A stretch of DNA of 64,000 nt from Myxococcales bacterium (GTDB lineage: Bacteria > Myxococcota_A > Polyangia > Fen-1088), in assembly GCA_022184915.1 (NCBI GenBank), contig JAGTJU010000005.1:310001-374000 (forward strand). The letters run 5' to 3'. The notes beneath the pieces were generated by a model. That model saw only the letters and a program-made list of their open reading frames with translations, was not told the DNA's origin and searched no databases. How positions within the stretch are numbered: the first letter of the stretch is position 1; every line of letters begins with the position of its first letter. The position numbers and the translations under genes are program-made. Shown here in pieces: positions 28,297-36,356 of the stretch.

Positions 28297-29166
28297 ATGG
28301 CGGCGCGCTCGATCGCGAAAGGGAGCATCTCATTCGGCTTGGTGGCCATTCCGGTCCGGCTTTACCCGGCCACCCAGCCGCACGCAGGGATGTCGTTCAA
28401 CCTGCTCGACAAAGAGACGGGGAGCCGCCTCAAACAGCAGTACGTGCGCGCGACCGACGGGCAGATCGTCGAGCGGTCACAGATGGTGAAGGGCTACGAA
28501 TTCGCCAAGGGCCAATACGTCACGTTCACGACCGAGGAACTCAAGTCTCTCGAGGAGCGGGGAAGTCAAGCGATCGAGATAGACGAGTTCGTTCCCCGGT
28601 CCGCTGTCGATCCCATCCACTACGACAAGCCCTACTACCTTGGCCCCGAACGGGGGGGCGAGAAGGCGTATGCCTTGCTCAGCAAGGTGATGACCGAGAC
28701 GGATCGCGTGGCCATTGCCCGCTACGCCGCGCGCGGCAAACAGTACCTCGTGATGCTCCGCCCGGCGCAGCAGGGGCTGGTCATGCAGCAGCTGCTCTAT
28801 GCTGACGAAGTGCGTCCCATGAGCGATGTGCCCCTGCCGCAGGTCGAGCTGAAGATGGGCGAGCTTCAGCTGGCGCGGCAGCTGGTCGAGCAGATCTCGA
28901 AGCAGACCTTCGAGGTATCTGCCTACAAGGACGAGGTCCGCGAGCGCATCAACGCCGACATCCAGCGCAAGGTGGAGGGCCACGAAATCGAAACGCTGGA
29001 AGATGAGGCTGCGCCCGCGCAGGTCATCGATCTCATGGAGGCACTCAAGGCCTCACTGGCGGTTCACGGTGGGGCAACGGATGACGGCAGCCGTCGTCCC
29101 GCCAAGGCCTCGGAAGCGCCAGCGGAAAAGCCGGCCAAGCGGGCCCGCGGCCCCGCGAAGGGCTGA
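28297..29166 (+). CDS. ku: Ku protein, non-homologous end joining
   Basis: Binds DNA double-strand ends and recruits ligase LigD. The 289 residues begin MAARSIAKGSISFGLVAIPV, the standard bacterial Ku opening, with GYEFAKGQYV and PVYYLGPE-like (PYYLGPERGGEKAY) motifs through the ring-forming core. The last 40 residues are Lys/Ala/Pro-rich, a basic tail as known for Ku proteins that bind DNA non-specifically. No ligD is present in the window. Confidence 0.95.
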   Translation: MAARSIAKGSISFGLVAIPVRLYPATQPHAGMSFNLLDKETGSRLKQQYVRATDGQIVERSQMVKGYEFAKGQYVTFTTEELKSLEERGSQAIEIDEFVPRSAVDPIHYDKPYYLGPERGGEKAYALLSKVMTETDRVAIARYAARGKQYLVMLRPAQQGLVMQQLLYADEVRPMSDVPLPQVELKMGELQLARQLVEQISKQTFEVSAYKDEVRERINADIQRKVEGHEIETLEDEAAPAQVIDLMEALKASLAVHGGATDDGSRRPAKASEAPAEKPAKRARGPAKG

Positions 29167-29168
29167 GC

Positions 29169-29193
29169 GCTCGGGCGCCTGCGGGGCCCGAGC
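29169..29193 (+). terminator. Stem-loop after ku
   Basis: Perfect 8-bp inverted repeat GCTCGGGC/GCCCGAGC with a 9-nt loop, starting 3 nt after the ku stop codon. No T-tract follows, so termination strength is uncertain. Confidence 0.4.
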
Positions 29194-29284
29194 CCGCGTG
29201 ACCTGAAACGACCCACAGCTTGTCCACAGGGTGAGGTCGTCGAAACCGTTCGGGTTTCAGTCCCAGGACGGCACACCGAGTTTT

Positions 29285-29314
29285 TTGTGCTCCCTTTGTG
29301 GGGCCGGGTATTAT
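29285..29314 (+). promoter_or_regulatory. Probable promoter of the MerR-TPR gene
   Basis: TTGTGC (29285-29290), 18-nt spacer, TATTAT (29309-29314). The -10 box lies 13 nt before the ATG at 29328, so the leader is about 7 nt. It also argues against the GTG at 29298, which lies inside the promoter. Confidence 0.4.
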
Positions 29315-29327
29315 CATCGGGCCGCTC

Positions 29328-30206
29328 ATGTATTCAGTCCGGAAGGTGTCTAACGTGCTCGGCGTGCCGCCCGACCGCCTTCGGTCGTACGTGAAGGCCG
29401 GCTTCGTCACGCCCGAGCGTTCCGAGGACGGAGAGCTCACCTTGTCGTTTCAAGACATGGTGCTCGTCAGGAAGGTGGAGGGGTTACTTGGGGCGCAAAT
29501 TCCCGCACGCAGGGTTCATCAGGCCATCCGCCGACTGCAGGCCGCCTTCGGCAAAGAGCGCAAGGTGACGGGGCTCAACCTCGAGGTGGAGGGGGACCGG
29601 CTCGTGGTCGACGAGGGCGACTCTCGTTGGGACCCCGATTCGGGACAGATGTTCTTCGATTTCGGGACGCACCGCGCGCGGCGAGACGCACTCGACACGA
29701 ACATCGCTCCCCTGGCCTTGGCACGCGAGGACAGCAAGCCGCAAGCCTCCCTTGGGAATCGCAACGTCGAGCCTGCTCAGCGTCCCGCTGGCTCGAGCGC
29801 GCAGGAGCACTTCGAGCGGGGCTGCCGTCTCGAGGATACGGACGATACGGCGGCGCGCGAGGCCTATCAGGCGGCCATCGAGCTCGAACCCGGTCACGCG
29901 GACGCGCAGATCAATCTCGGACGCCTTCTTCACGAATCCGGACACCCCGAGGCCGCTCAGCGGCACTACCGGGTAGCGCTGTCCGTGCGCCCTGACGACC
30001 CCACGGCCTGCTTCAACCTGGGTGTGGCTCTCGAAGACACAGGGCATCGGGCGGAGGCCATCGAGGCTTACGAAGCGTCGATCGGGATTGATCCCTCGAA
30101 CGCAGACGCCCACTACAACCTGGCCCGGCTGCTGGAGCAGCTCGGGCGCCCCGAGTCGGCCGTTCGCCACCTGCTCATTTACCGGCAGCTGACCAAACGG
30201 CGTTGA
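29328..30206 (+). CDS. MerR-type HTH protein fused to TPR repeats
   Basis: A 292-residue protein. The first 70 residues are a MerR-family winged helix (MYSVRKVSNVLGVPPDRLRS ... QDMVLVRKVEGLLGA). A short linker region with FDFGTH follows, then at least three tetratricopeptide repeats (about 155-285; AAIELEPGHADAQINLGRLL, ALSVRPDDPTACFNLGVALE, SIGIDPSNADAHYNLARLL). The usual MerR dimerisation coil and effector domain are missing, so TPRs may replace them for protein-protein control. First of a run with the GT2-TPR, tsaE and membrane-protein genes. Confidence 0.8.
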   Translation: MYSVRKVSNVLGVPPDRLRSYVKAGFVTPERSEDGELTLSFQDMVLVRKVEGLLGAQIPARRVHQAIRRLQAAFGKERKVTGLNLEVEGDRLVVDEGDSRWDPDSGQMFFDFGTHRARRDALDTNIAPLALAREDSKPQASLGNRNVEPAQRPAGSSAQEHFERGCRLEDTDDTAAREAYQAAIELEPGHADAQINLGRLLHESGHPEAAQRHYRVALSVRPDDPTACFNLGVALEDTGHRAEAIEAYEASIGIDPSNADAHYNLARLLEQLGRPESAVRHLLIYRQLTKRR

Positions 30207-30224
30207 GGCGCTTGGGCGCGGATC

Positions 30225-31478
30225 ATGAGCGGGTCCGAATCGCCGCCCTCAGGCCGAGCCTTCGATCTCCAAGGTGGCTCTGAAGCCTGCCGCGGGGGTG
30301 ACGTCGCAGACGCGTGGGCAGCGCAGATTCGGCCTCGGGTCAGTCTGTGCATGATCGTACGCGACGAGGCTACGAACCTCCCGCGTGTCTTGCGCTCCGC
30401 CGCGCCGTGGGTTGGCGAGATCGTGGTGGTCGATACCGGCTCCCAGGATGAGTCGCCTGCCATCGCAGCGGCCTACGGCGCGCGCGTCGTGCATGACCCC
30501 TGGCGGGACTCCTTCGCGCACGCGCGAAACACGTCGCTCGCGCAGGCCAGCCTGCCCTTCGCGCTGCTGCTGGATGCAGACGAAGAGCTGGTGGTGACGG
30601 ACGCCCCGGCCTTCGCACGGGCCCTGACACAGGGGGTGCTGGCCTACGCGGTAGACTGCCATGATCAAAGAGACGATGGGGGTGTTTCGATCGCCCCGCT
30701 CTTGCGCCTGTTTCGCCGGGATCGGGAGGACATGCGATTTCACGGTGCCGTTCACGAACAGCTCACCGCCGTCGCACGGGGCAACGTGAGCGTTGCACAC
30801 GCCCCCTTCATGCATTTCCTTCACGCTGGACATACACAGGCCGTCGTGAGGGGACGCGACAAAGACGCCCGCAACCTGAGCTTGGCGCGCAAGCAGGTCC
30901 AAAGCAGCCCCACCGACCCGTTTGCCTGGTACTGCTTGGGACAGGCGCTCGTCACCGCGCCCTCTTCCTCCCGGCTCACAGAGGCGCGCCAGGCGTTCTC
31001 GCAGGCCCTCTTCCGGCTGACCGCCGCGCACGAAGGCGAGGCGTTCGTCGTGTCTCTCTTCGCAAGCCAGGCCAGCACGCTGCAACAACTCGGGCTCGAG
31101 CCCGAGAGGCAACGCACGCTGGACGCGGCCGTCGCCTGTTATCCGAACAGCCCGGATCTGCGCCTGGCTCGCGGCAACTACGCTTTGTCGCAGAGCGACT
31201 TCACCGCCGCGGAGACCGACTTTCGTGCATGCCTCACGCCAGCCGCCGAGGCGTTCTTCGTGCGGCTCGATCCCGCGGCCACCGGCGCGCGGGCCTTGAC
31301 CCAGCTCGGGCTGTGCCTGGTCAAGCAGCAGCGCTTCGACGAGGCGGTCGTCACCCTGTCGCAAGCCAGCGCCCTGGCACGGCCGGGCGACGATTTGGCC
31401 CGCACGGTATTGGCCAAACTGCTAGAGATGGCTTCCCGCCGGTCAAAGCCACCGGCGGCTGAGGACGACCGTGACTGA
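30225..31478 (+). CDS. Glycosyltransferase family 2 protein with TPR region
   Basis: A 417-residue protein. Residues about 38-170 form a GT-A domain (SLCMIVRDEATNLPRVL, VVVDTGSQDESP, the metal-binding ALLLDADEELV, and RFHGAVHEQL). The C-terminal half is helical with TPR-like repeats. This pairing is the SunS/SPBC2-type family of TPR glycosyltransferases, some of which modify proteins or peptides; the acceptor here is unknown. It overlaps tsaE by 8 nt and starts 18 nt after the MerR-TPR gene. Confidence 0.8.
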   Translation: MSGSESPPSGRAFDLQGGSEACRGGDVADAWAAQIRPRVSLCMIVRDEATNLPRVLRSAAPWVGEIVVVDTGSQDESPAIAAAYGARVVHDPWRDSFAHARNTSLAQASLPFALLLDADEELVVTDAPAFARALTQGVLAYAVDCHDQRDDGGVSIAPLLRLFRRDREDMRFHGAVHEQLTAVARGNVSVAHAPFMHFLHAGHTQAVVRGRDKDARNLSLARKQVQSSPTDPFAWYCLGQALVTAPSSSRLTEARQAFSQALFRLTAAHEGEAFVVSLFASQASTLQQLGLEPERQRTLDAAVACYPNSPDLRLARGNYALSQSDFTAAETDFRACLTPAAEAFFVRLDPAATGARALTQLGLCLVKQQRFDEAVVTLSQASALARPGDDLARTVLAKLLEMASRRSKPPAAEDDRD

Positions 31479-31971
31479 CTTTCCCCTCTCCTCGATGACG
31501 CTGGTGGTGCCCACCGCCGGCGCGATGCACGCGGTGGGAGCTCGCCTGGGTGCCGCCCTCGACACGGGCGACGTGCTTGCCCTGACGGGCCCGCTCGGCA
31601 GTGGCAAGACGACGTTGTGTCAGGGCCTGGCGGCGGGGCTCGGGGTGCCGGCCAGCCGGCAGGTGGCGAGCCCCACGTTCGCCCTGGTGAACCTGCATCC
31701 GGGGCGCGTACCGTTCGCCCATGCAGATCTCTACCGCCTCAAGAGCGAGGCGGAACTCGAAGAGCTGGGGTTGGAGGAGGCGATGGAAGAAGGCGTTACC
31801 GCCATCGAGTGGGCCGAACGCTTCCCCTCCTTGCTGCCACCCGACCACCTGAGTCTTCAGCTGTTCATCGAGCCGGACGGCGCCCGTACTTTGGTGCTGG
31901 GGGCGCAGGGCCCACGGAGCGCGGGCCTACTCGCGCTGTTTCGGGGAGAAGAGGAAGCACCCCTGGTCTGA
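31471..31971 (+). CDS. tsaE: tRNA threonylcarbamoyladenosine biosynthesis ATPase TsaE
   Basis: ATPase of the t6A tRNA-modifying complex with TsaB, TsaD and TsaC. The 166 residues have Walker A LTGPLGSGKTTL, the family motif SPTFALVN and the Walker-B-like HADLYRL, then IEWAERF. GTG start at 31471 within the end of the glycosyltransferase gene (8-nt overlap). Confidence 0.92.
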   Translation: MTDFPLSSMTLVVPTAGAMHAVGARLGAALDTGDVLALTGPLGSGKTTLCQGLAAGLGVPASRQVASPTFALVNLHPGRVPFAHADLYRLKSEAELEELGLEEAMEEGVTAIEWAERFPSLLPPDHLSLQLFIEPDGARTLVLGAQGPRSAGLLALFRGEEEAPLV

Positions 31972-31984
31972 AGCGAAGGAGCGC

Positions 31985-32707
31985 GTGGTCACCGCGGCAC
32001 GACAGGACACGCGTGCACCGGCTCGAGGGCTGGGGCTGCGCCGTTCCCTGTGTTCCGGACTGGTAGGACTCACGCTGGGCGTGGGACCGCATGCGCAGGG
32101 GTGGGCCCAGACGGGTGCAACACCCGCGGCGGGGGCCAAGGGCCAAGGGGACGACACGAGCGCCTGGCCGCAGGTGCTGGAGGGCAGCGTGCTGGCCACG
32201 TCGATCTGCAGTACATGGGTGCTGTACGACGAGGCCCGCGGGCCCCGCGCCCGCTGGGGTACGGAGGCGCGGGTGGCGCTCATCGGCGGTTCGGCCGTGT
32301 TGGGAGCGGGCCTGGGTGCATGGCTGTGGAGCGTGCGGCCGGTGGCGCCGGCACGGGCCGCGTTTCCGCCTTCGCTGGCCCTGTGGACGGGCGCCGCCAC
32401 GGGCCTGCTCGTGGCCGGGCTGACCTCGAACGAGGCGCGCCGGGACGAGTTCGGTCTCTTCGGGGCGGCGCTGGCGCTGGAAGCGGGTGCCGTGGCCGGA
32501 ACGGCGTTGGCGCGCTGGACGCAACCTTCAGGTCGCGAGGTCATGGCTCTGCACGTCGGCGCGGCGGCGGGCGGCGCGCTGGTGGGAGGCGCAGCCTGGG
32601 GGCTCGAGGGCTTCCGCGCACCCGGTGACGCGCAGCTGGTGTGGGTGGGGACTGCCGCCGGGATCGTGGCGGGTGGCTTGCTCGCGTGGCTGTGGCAGAG
32701 ACGCTGA
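31985..32707 (+). CDS. Multi-span membrane protein of unknown function
   Basis: A 240-residue protein with an N-terminal signal-like segment (about 18-42) and about six further hydrophobic, Ala/Gly-rich segments in the region 65-240. No family recognised. The GTG at 31985 follows a perfect AAGGAG ribosome site at 31977-31982. It is the last gene of the run that starts at the MerR-TPR gene. Confidence 0.6.
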   Translation: MVTAARQDTRAPARGLGLRRSLCSGLVGLTLGVGPHAQGWAQTGATPAAGAKGQGDDTSAWPQVLEGSVLATSICSTWVLYDEARGPRARWGTEARVALIGGSAVLGAGLGAWLWSVRPVAPARAAFPPSLALWTGAATGLLVAGLTSNEARRDEFGLFGAALALEAGAVAGTALARWTQPSGREVMALHVGAAAGGALVGGAAWGLEGFRAPGDAQLVWVGTAAGIVAGGLLAWLWQRR

Positions 32708-32745
32708 TCCGACGCGAGCGTTGAGGGTCACGGGCGGCACAAATG

Positions 32746-32782
32746 CGAACGCCCCCGGGCACGGAAGGCACGGGGGCGTTCG
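32746..32782. terminator. Bidirectional stem-loop between convergent genes
   Basis: Perfect 12-bp inverted repeat CGAACGCCCCCG/CGGGGGCGTTCG with a 13-nt loop, between the end of the plus-strand membrane protein (32707) and the end of the minus-strand OmpA gene (32802). Only a short T-run (ATTTG) follows on the minus side. It probably terminates both transcripts. Confidence 0.65.
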
Positions 32783-32801
32783 AGAACGACGGTGACGAGA
32801 C

Positions 32802-34346
32802 TTAGTTGCTCAGCAACTTGAACTCGATGCGCCTGTTCTGCTCGCGACCCTTCTTGGTCGCGTTCGGAGCGATGGGCTGGTCAGGACCGTAGCCGTTGGC
32901 TTCGATGCGGGAAGGCTCGATGCCTGCCGAGACGAGGTACTCCTTCACTGAGTCGGCCCGATCGTGCGACAGCTTCACGTTGAAGTCGTGATCGCCCTCC
33001 GAAGAGGTGTGGCCGGAGATCTCGATGCGCAGATCCGGGTACTCCTTCATCACCTTGACCGCGCCGGCAAGGACCTTGAACGAGGTCTTTCGGATGGACG
33101 CCGAGTTCACCTTGAACTGAATGCCCTGGATGACGCCCGTGAACTTCTGAACCTCCTTCGGCAATTCATCCGGACAGCCGTCGTTGTCCTGGAAGCCGTT
33201 CTTGGTCTCGAGCTCGGCGGGGCACTTGTCGGCGGCGTCGAGCACGCCGTCGTTGTCGTTGTCGGGATCGGGGCAGCCGTCTTCGTCCTGGAACCCGTCA
33301 GCGTCTTCCGCTTCCGTGGGACACTTGTCGGCCGAGCCGACGAGCCCGTCGCTGTCTTCGTCGACCTCGGGGCAGCCGTCTTCGTCATCGACGCCGTTGC
33401 GGGTCTCCGCTTCGGCTGGACACTTGTCCAGTCCGTCGGCAATGCCGTCGCCGTCGTTGTCGGGATCGGGGCAGCCGTCTTCGTCCTGGAAGCCGTCCAT
33501 GTCCTCGGCCTCGCTCGGGCACTGATCCTCGGGGTCGAGGATGCCGTCGCCGTCCGTGTCGGCGGGGGGAGGAGGAGGCGGCGGCGGAGGTGGCGGTGCC
33601 CCCCCCAGCTTGACACCGAGGCCCAAGAGGAACTCGAAGCTCGGCGTGACCCCTCCGTCGTGGTAGTCCGGCAGCCACGAGGCCCGCGCATCGAAGCGCG
33701 CCAGGAACCTCTGGGTGAAGTCGAATTTGACGCCCGCACCTGCGTGGAAACCGAGATCCACGTCGGTATTCTCGATGCCGCCCAGTGTGGGGCTGCCGTC
33801 TGTGGAGGCGATCTGGCCGAGGTTGAGACCGGCCAGCACGAAGGGCCTGAACTTCCCGAGCTGCGCCACGTGAGCGAGCGCATGCAAACGGTAGATCATC
33901 ACGAAGGTGTCGAGATCATCGATCCGATCCACCGTGGGAATTCCGGAGGCTTCCGCTTCCAGTCCCATCCAGGGCAGGAAGTTGAGTGCCAAACGAAGAC
34001 CGAACTGGACCCCGTGGTCGGGCGCGCGGCCGGGGACGTCGGGCACGCCGAGTTCCAGGTCCTTTCCGAAGATGTGGTAACCACCGAAGATGCCCCCTTC
34101 GAACTGAAGGCCCGTGGACGGGGCTTCGGCGGGCGCTGGAGGTACCTCTTCGACAGAGGGAGCATCAACCTCGGGCACCTCCTCGGTTGACGGTGCCTCG
34201 ACGCTGGACTCGGCAGGGGGCGCCTCTGTGGCGGGCCCTTCGGGATCTGGGGCGGCTGCTTGTGCGAGTGCCAATGAACCCGGGTTCATCAACAACACGC
34301 CAAAGGTTGCGCTCAAGAAGATTGTATTTTTCGTACGTCCTTGCAT
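32802..34346 (-). CDS. OmpA-family outer-membrane protein with thrombospondin type-3 repeats
   Basis: A 514-residue outer-membrane protein. Signal peptide (about 1-30, cleavage after LALAQA); Pro/Glu-rich linker; eight-strand barrel (about 75-245); a Pro-rich hinge; calcium-binding TSP type-3 repeats (about 260-390; DTDGDGILDPEDQCP and four related units); C-terminal OmpA peptidoglycan-binding domain (about 400-510; SGHTSSEGD, LSHDRADSVKEYL, GYGPDQPI, NRRIEF). It would tie outer membrane to cell wall. Alone on its strand with its own promoter. Confidence 0.92.
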   Translation of the reverse strand: MQGRTKNTIFLSATFGVLLMNPGSLALAQAAAPDPEGPATEAPPAESSVEAPSTEEVPEVDAPSVEEVPPAPAEAPSTGLQFEGGIFGGYHIFGKDLELGVPDVPGRAPDHGVQFGLRLALNFLPWMGLEAEASGIPTVDRIDDLDTFVMIYRLHALAHVAQLGKFRPFVLAGLNLGQIASTDGSPTLGGIENTDVDLGFHAGAGVKFDFTQRFLARFDARASWLPDYHDGGVTPSFEFLLGLGVKLGGAPPPPPPPPPPPADTDGDGILDPEDQCPSEAEDMDGFQDEDGCPDPDNDGDGIADGLDKCPAEAETRNGVDDEDGCPEVDEDSDGLVGSADKCPTEAEDADGFQDEDGCPDPDNDNDGVLDAADKCPAELETKNGFQDNDGCPDELPKEVQKFTGVIQGIQFKVNSASIRKTSFKVLAGAVKVMKEYPDLRIEISGHTSSEGDHDFNVKLSHDRADSVKEYLVSAGIEPSRIEANGYGPDQPIAPNATKKGREQNRRIEFKLLSN

Positions 34347-34376
34347 TCCACCTCTCCGACGGCTTTAGGGGCCCAG

Positions 34377-34404
34377 AGTATATCCACGCTGCCGCCGCGC
34401 GAAA
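34377..34404 (-). promoter_or_regulatory. Probable promoter of the OmpA-family gene
   Basis: Minus strand TATACT (34377-34382) with a weak TTTCGC 16 nt upstream (34399-34404). The start codon at 34346 is about 30 nt downstream and is preceded by GGAGAGG. Confidence 0.4.
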
Positions 34405-34543
34405 GTTTTCTTGGCCGGAGTTGGCGAAACACCAGCAAACCAAGTCGTGTCACGTGATTTTTGTGTGATGAAAACGAAACGAAAAGGCTCGTCCCGGCAT
34501 GAGGCCCTGCCTCGCAACACCTCCCTCACTAGACTAACGTGCA

Positions 34544-36347
34544 GTGAGCCGCGCCATGAGACTGCTGCGATCGTCCTATGCTGACCGTCCCCCGCGGTCG
34601 CCGACCGGCTGGGGGCCTGTGCGGGCGGGCGGGGGCAAAACGACGTGGATTGGGCTGGTGGCATGCGCCTGCACGTTGCTGGCGATGGCGTGCGCGAACC
34701 CCGTTGCCAAGCCTGCCCACCCCGAAGGCGGAGCGGCGTCTGGGCAGACGGCGGCCCCCCTCGTCCTTTCCGTGGTGGGCACGAATGATTTGCACGGGCA
34801 CCTCGAGACGTTGCCCGTACTTTCGGGCTACGTGGCCAACTTGCGGACCCGCCGCGCGGAAGCGGGCGGGGCCGTTTTGCTGCTCGATGCGGGGGACATG
34901 TTTCAGGGCACTTTGGCGTCGAACCTCGCCGAAGGCCAACCCGTGATCGAGGCGTACAACCACCTCGGCTACGCGGCCGTCGCGATTGGCAACCACGAGT
35001 TCGATTTTGGCCCCGAGGGCCCCGCGGCGCTTTCCACCTCACCCACTGAGAATGCACGAGGCGCTTTGTTCGCGCGGGCCCGCCAGGCGCGCTTTCCTTT
35101 TCTCAGCGCCAACGTCGTGGAGGAAGGTTCGGGGCAGGCCCTCGACGCCGACAACGTTTTTCCTTCTCGGCTGCTTCGGATCGGGGCGGTGAACGTGGGC
35201 GTCGTCGGGGTGACGACCGAGGCCACACCCCGGTCCACCTTGGCGCGCAACTTCGCGGGCCTGCGCGTGACGGCGCTGGCCGACGCGATCATCGCCGAGG
35301 CTCAGGCCCTACGGGAGGCTGCCGCCGAGGTCGTGATCGTGCTCGCCCATGCGGGCGCAGCCTGCCAGCACCTCGACGACCCCAAAGCGATCGACAGCTG
35401 CCGCCCGGAAGCCGAGATCTTCGACGTGGCCCGCGCCCTTCCGCCCGGACTCGTCGACGGGATCGTAGCCGGGCATACCCACGCGGGCGTGGCCCACGAG
35501 ATCAACGGCATCCCCATCATCGAAGCCTTTGCCTACGGCCGCGCCTTCGGAAGATTCGATCTGGTCTTGAACGCGCGCACGCGGCGGCCCGAGAGACACC
35601 AGATCTTTCCCCCCGCAGGATCTTTGCCGGCCTCGGCAGGACATACGCGCGGACCCTTGTGTTCCCTATGCCTACGAAGGCCGCGCGGTGCAGCTCGACG
35701 ACGGCCTCGTTCGCATCGTGGCCCGCGCCGAGGAGGAGGTTCGACCCATGGCTCGGCAGCCCCTCGGGACCATCGCGCAAGCACCCATCGCGCGCGCCTA
35801 CGACCGAGAATCTGCTTTAGGTAACCTGTTTGCGGACCTCATGCGTGCCGCCCGTCCGCACGCGGACGTGGCGCTCATCAACGGGGGAGGGCTGAGACAG
35901 GACTTACCCGCGGGCCCGCTCACCTACGAACACCTCTTCGAGGCCATGCCCTTCGACAACACCTTTGCCCAAGCGCATCTGACGGTGGGCGAGCTGGCGC
36001 TGACCCTGGCACGCAACCTCGAGCGCCAGCGCGGCTTCTTGTCGGTCTCCGGCGTGAGCGTCGAGGCTCGCTGCGAGGGGAGGAAGGTGTCCGTGAAGCT
36101 TCTGCAGCAGGACGGCACACCCCTTCCGGACGAGCGCGAGCTCAGCGTCGTCACGAACGACTTCCTCGCGACCGGCGGTGATGGCTCGTTCGGAGGTACC
36201 CCCTTCGTCATCGAGCCAAGCCCCACCATTCGCGACGAGATGGCCCGCATCCTGCGCGGGCGGGCAGAGCCGCTTCATCCCGCCGATCTCTACGATCCCG
36301 CGCATCCCCGGACCCGCCTTCCTCGCACGACCGGGTGCCTCGATTGA
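34544..36347 (+). pseudogene. 5'-nucleotidase/UshA-type lipoprotein, interrupted by a one-base frameshift
   Basis: A periplasmic nucleotidase in two frames. The first (from GTG 34544 or ATG 34556) has a hydrophobic segment ending in the lipobox LLAMAC and the metallophosphatase motifs TNDLHGHLE, DAGDMFQG, GNHEFDFG, LAHAG and AGHTHAG. The second, up to 36347, has the 5'-nucleotidase C-terminal domain (GNLFADLMRAARP, INGGGLRQDLP, FDNTF). The switch maps to a C6 run at 35609-35614: with five C the joined text reads IFPPQDLC and then DPCVPYAYEGRAVQLDDG, a natural continuation. Read as given, the first frame ends in 70 Arg-rich nonsense residues at 35824. It is either a recent inactivation, slippage, or a sequencing error. 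Confidence 0.85.
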
Positions 36348-36356
36348 CGGCGCGAC

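Noticed and set aside
29218-29232. TTGTCCACA resembling a DnaA box upstream of the MerR-TPR gene
   Set aside because: A single site; no cluster, no AT-rich unwinding region and no dnaA/dnaN/gyrB genes nearby, so no origin is supported.
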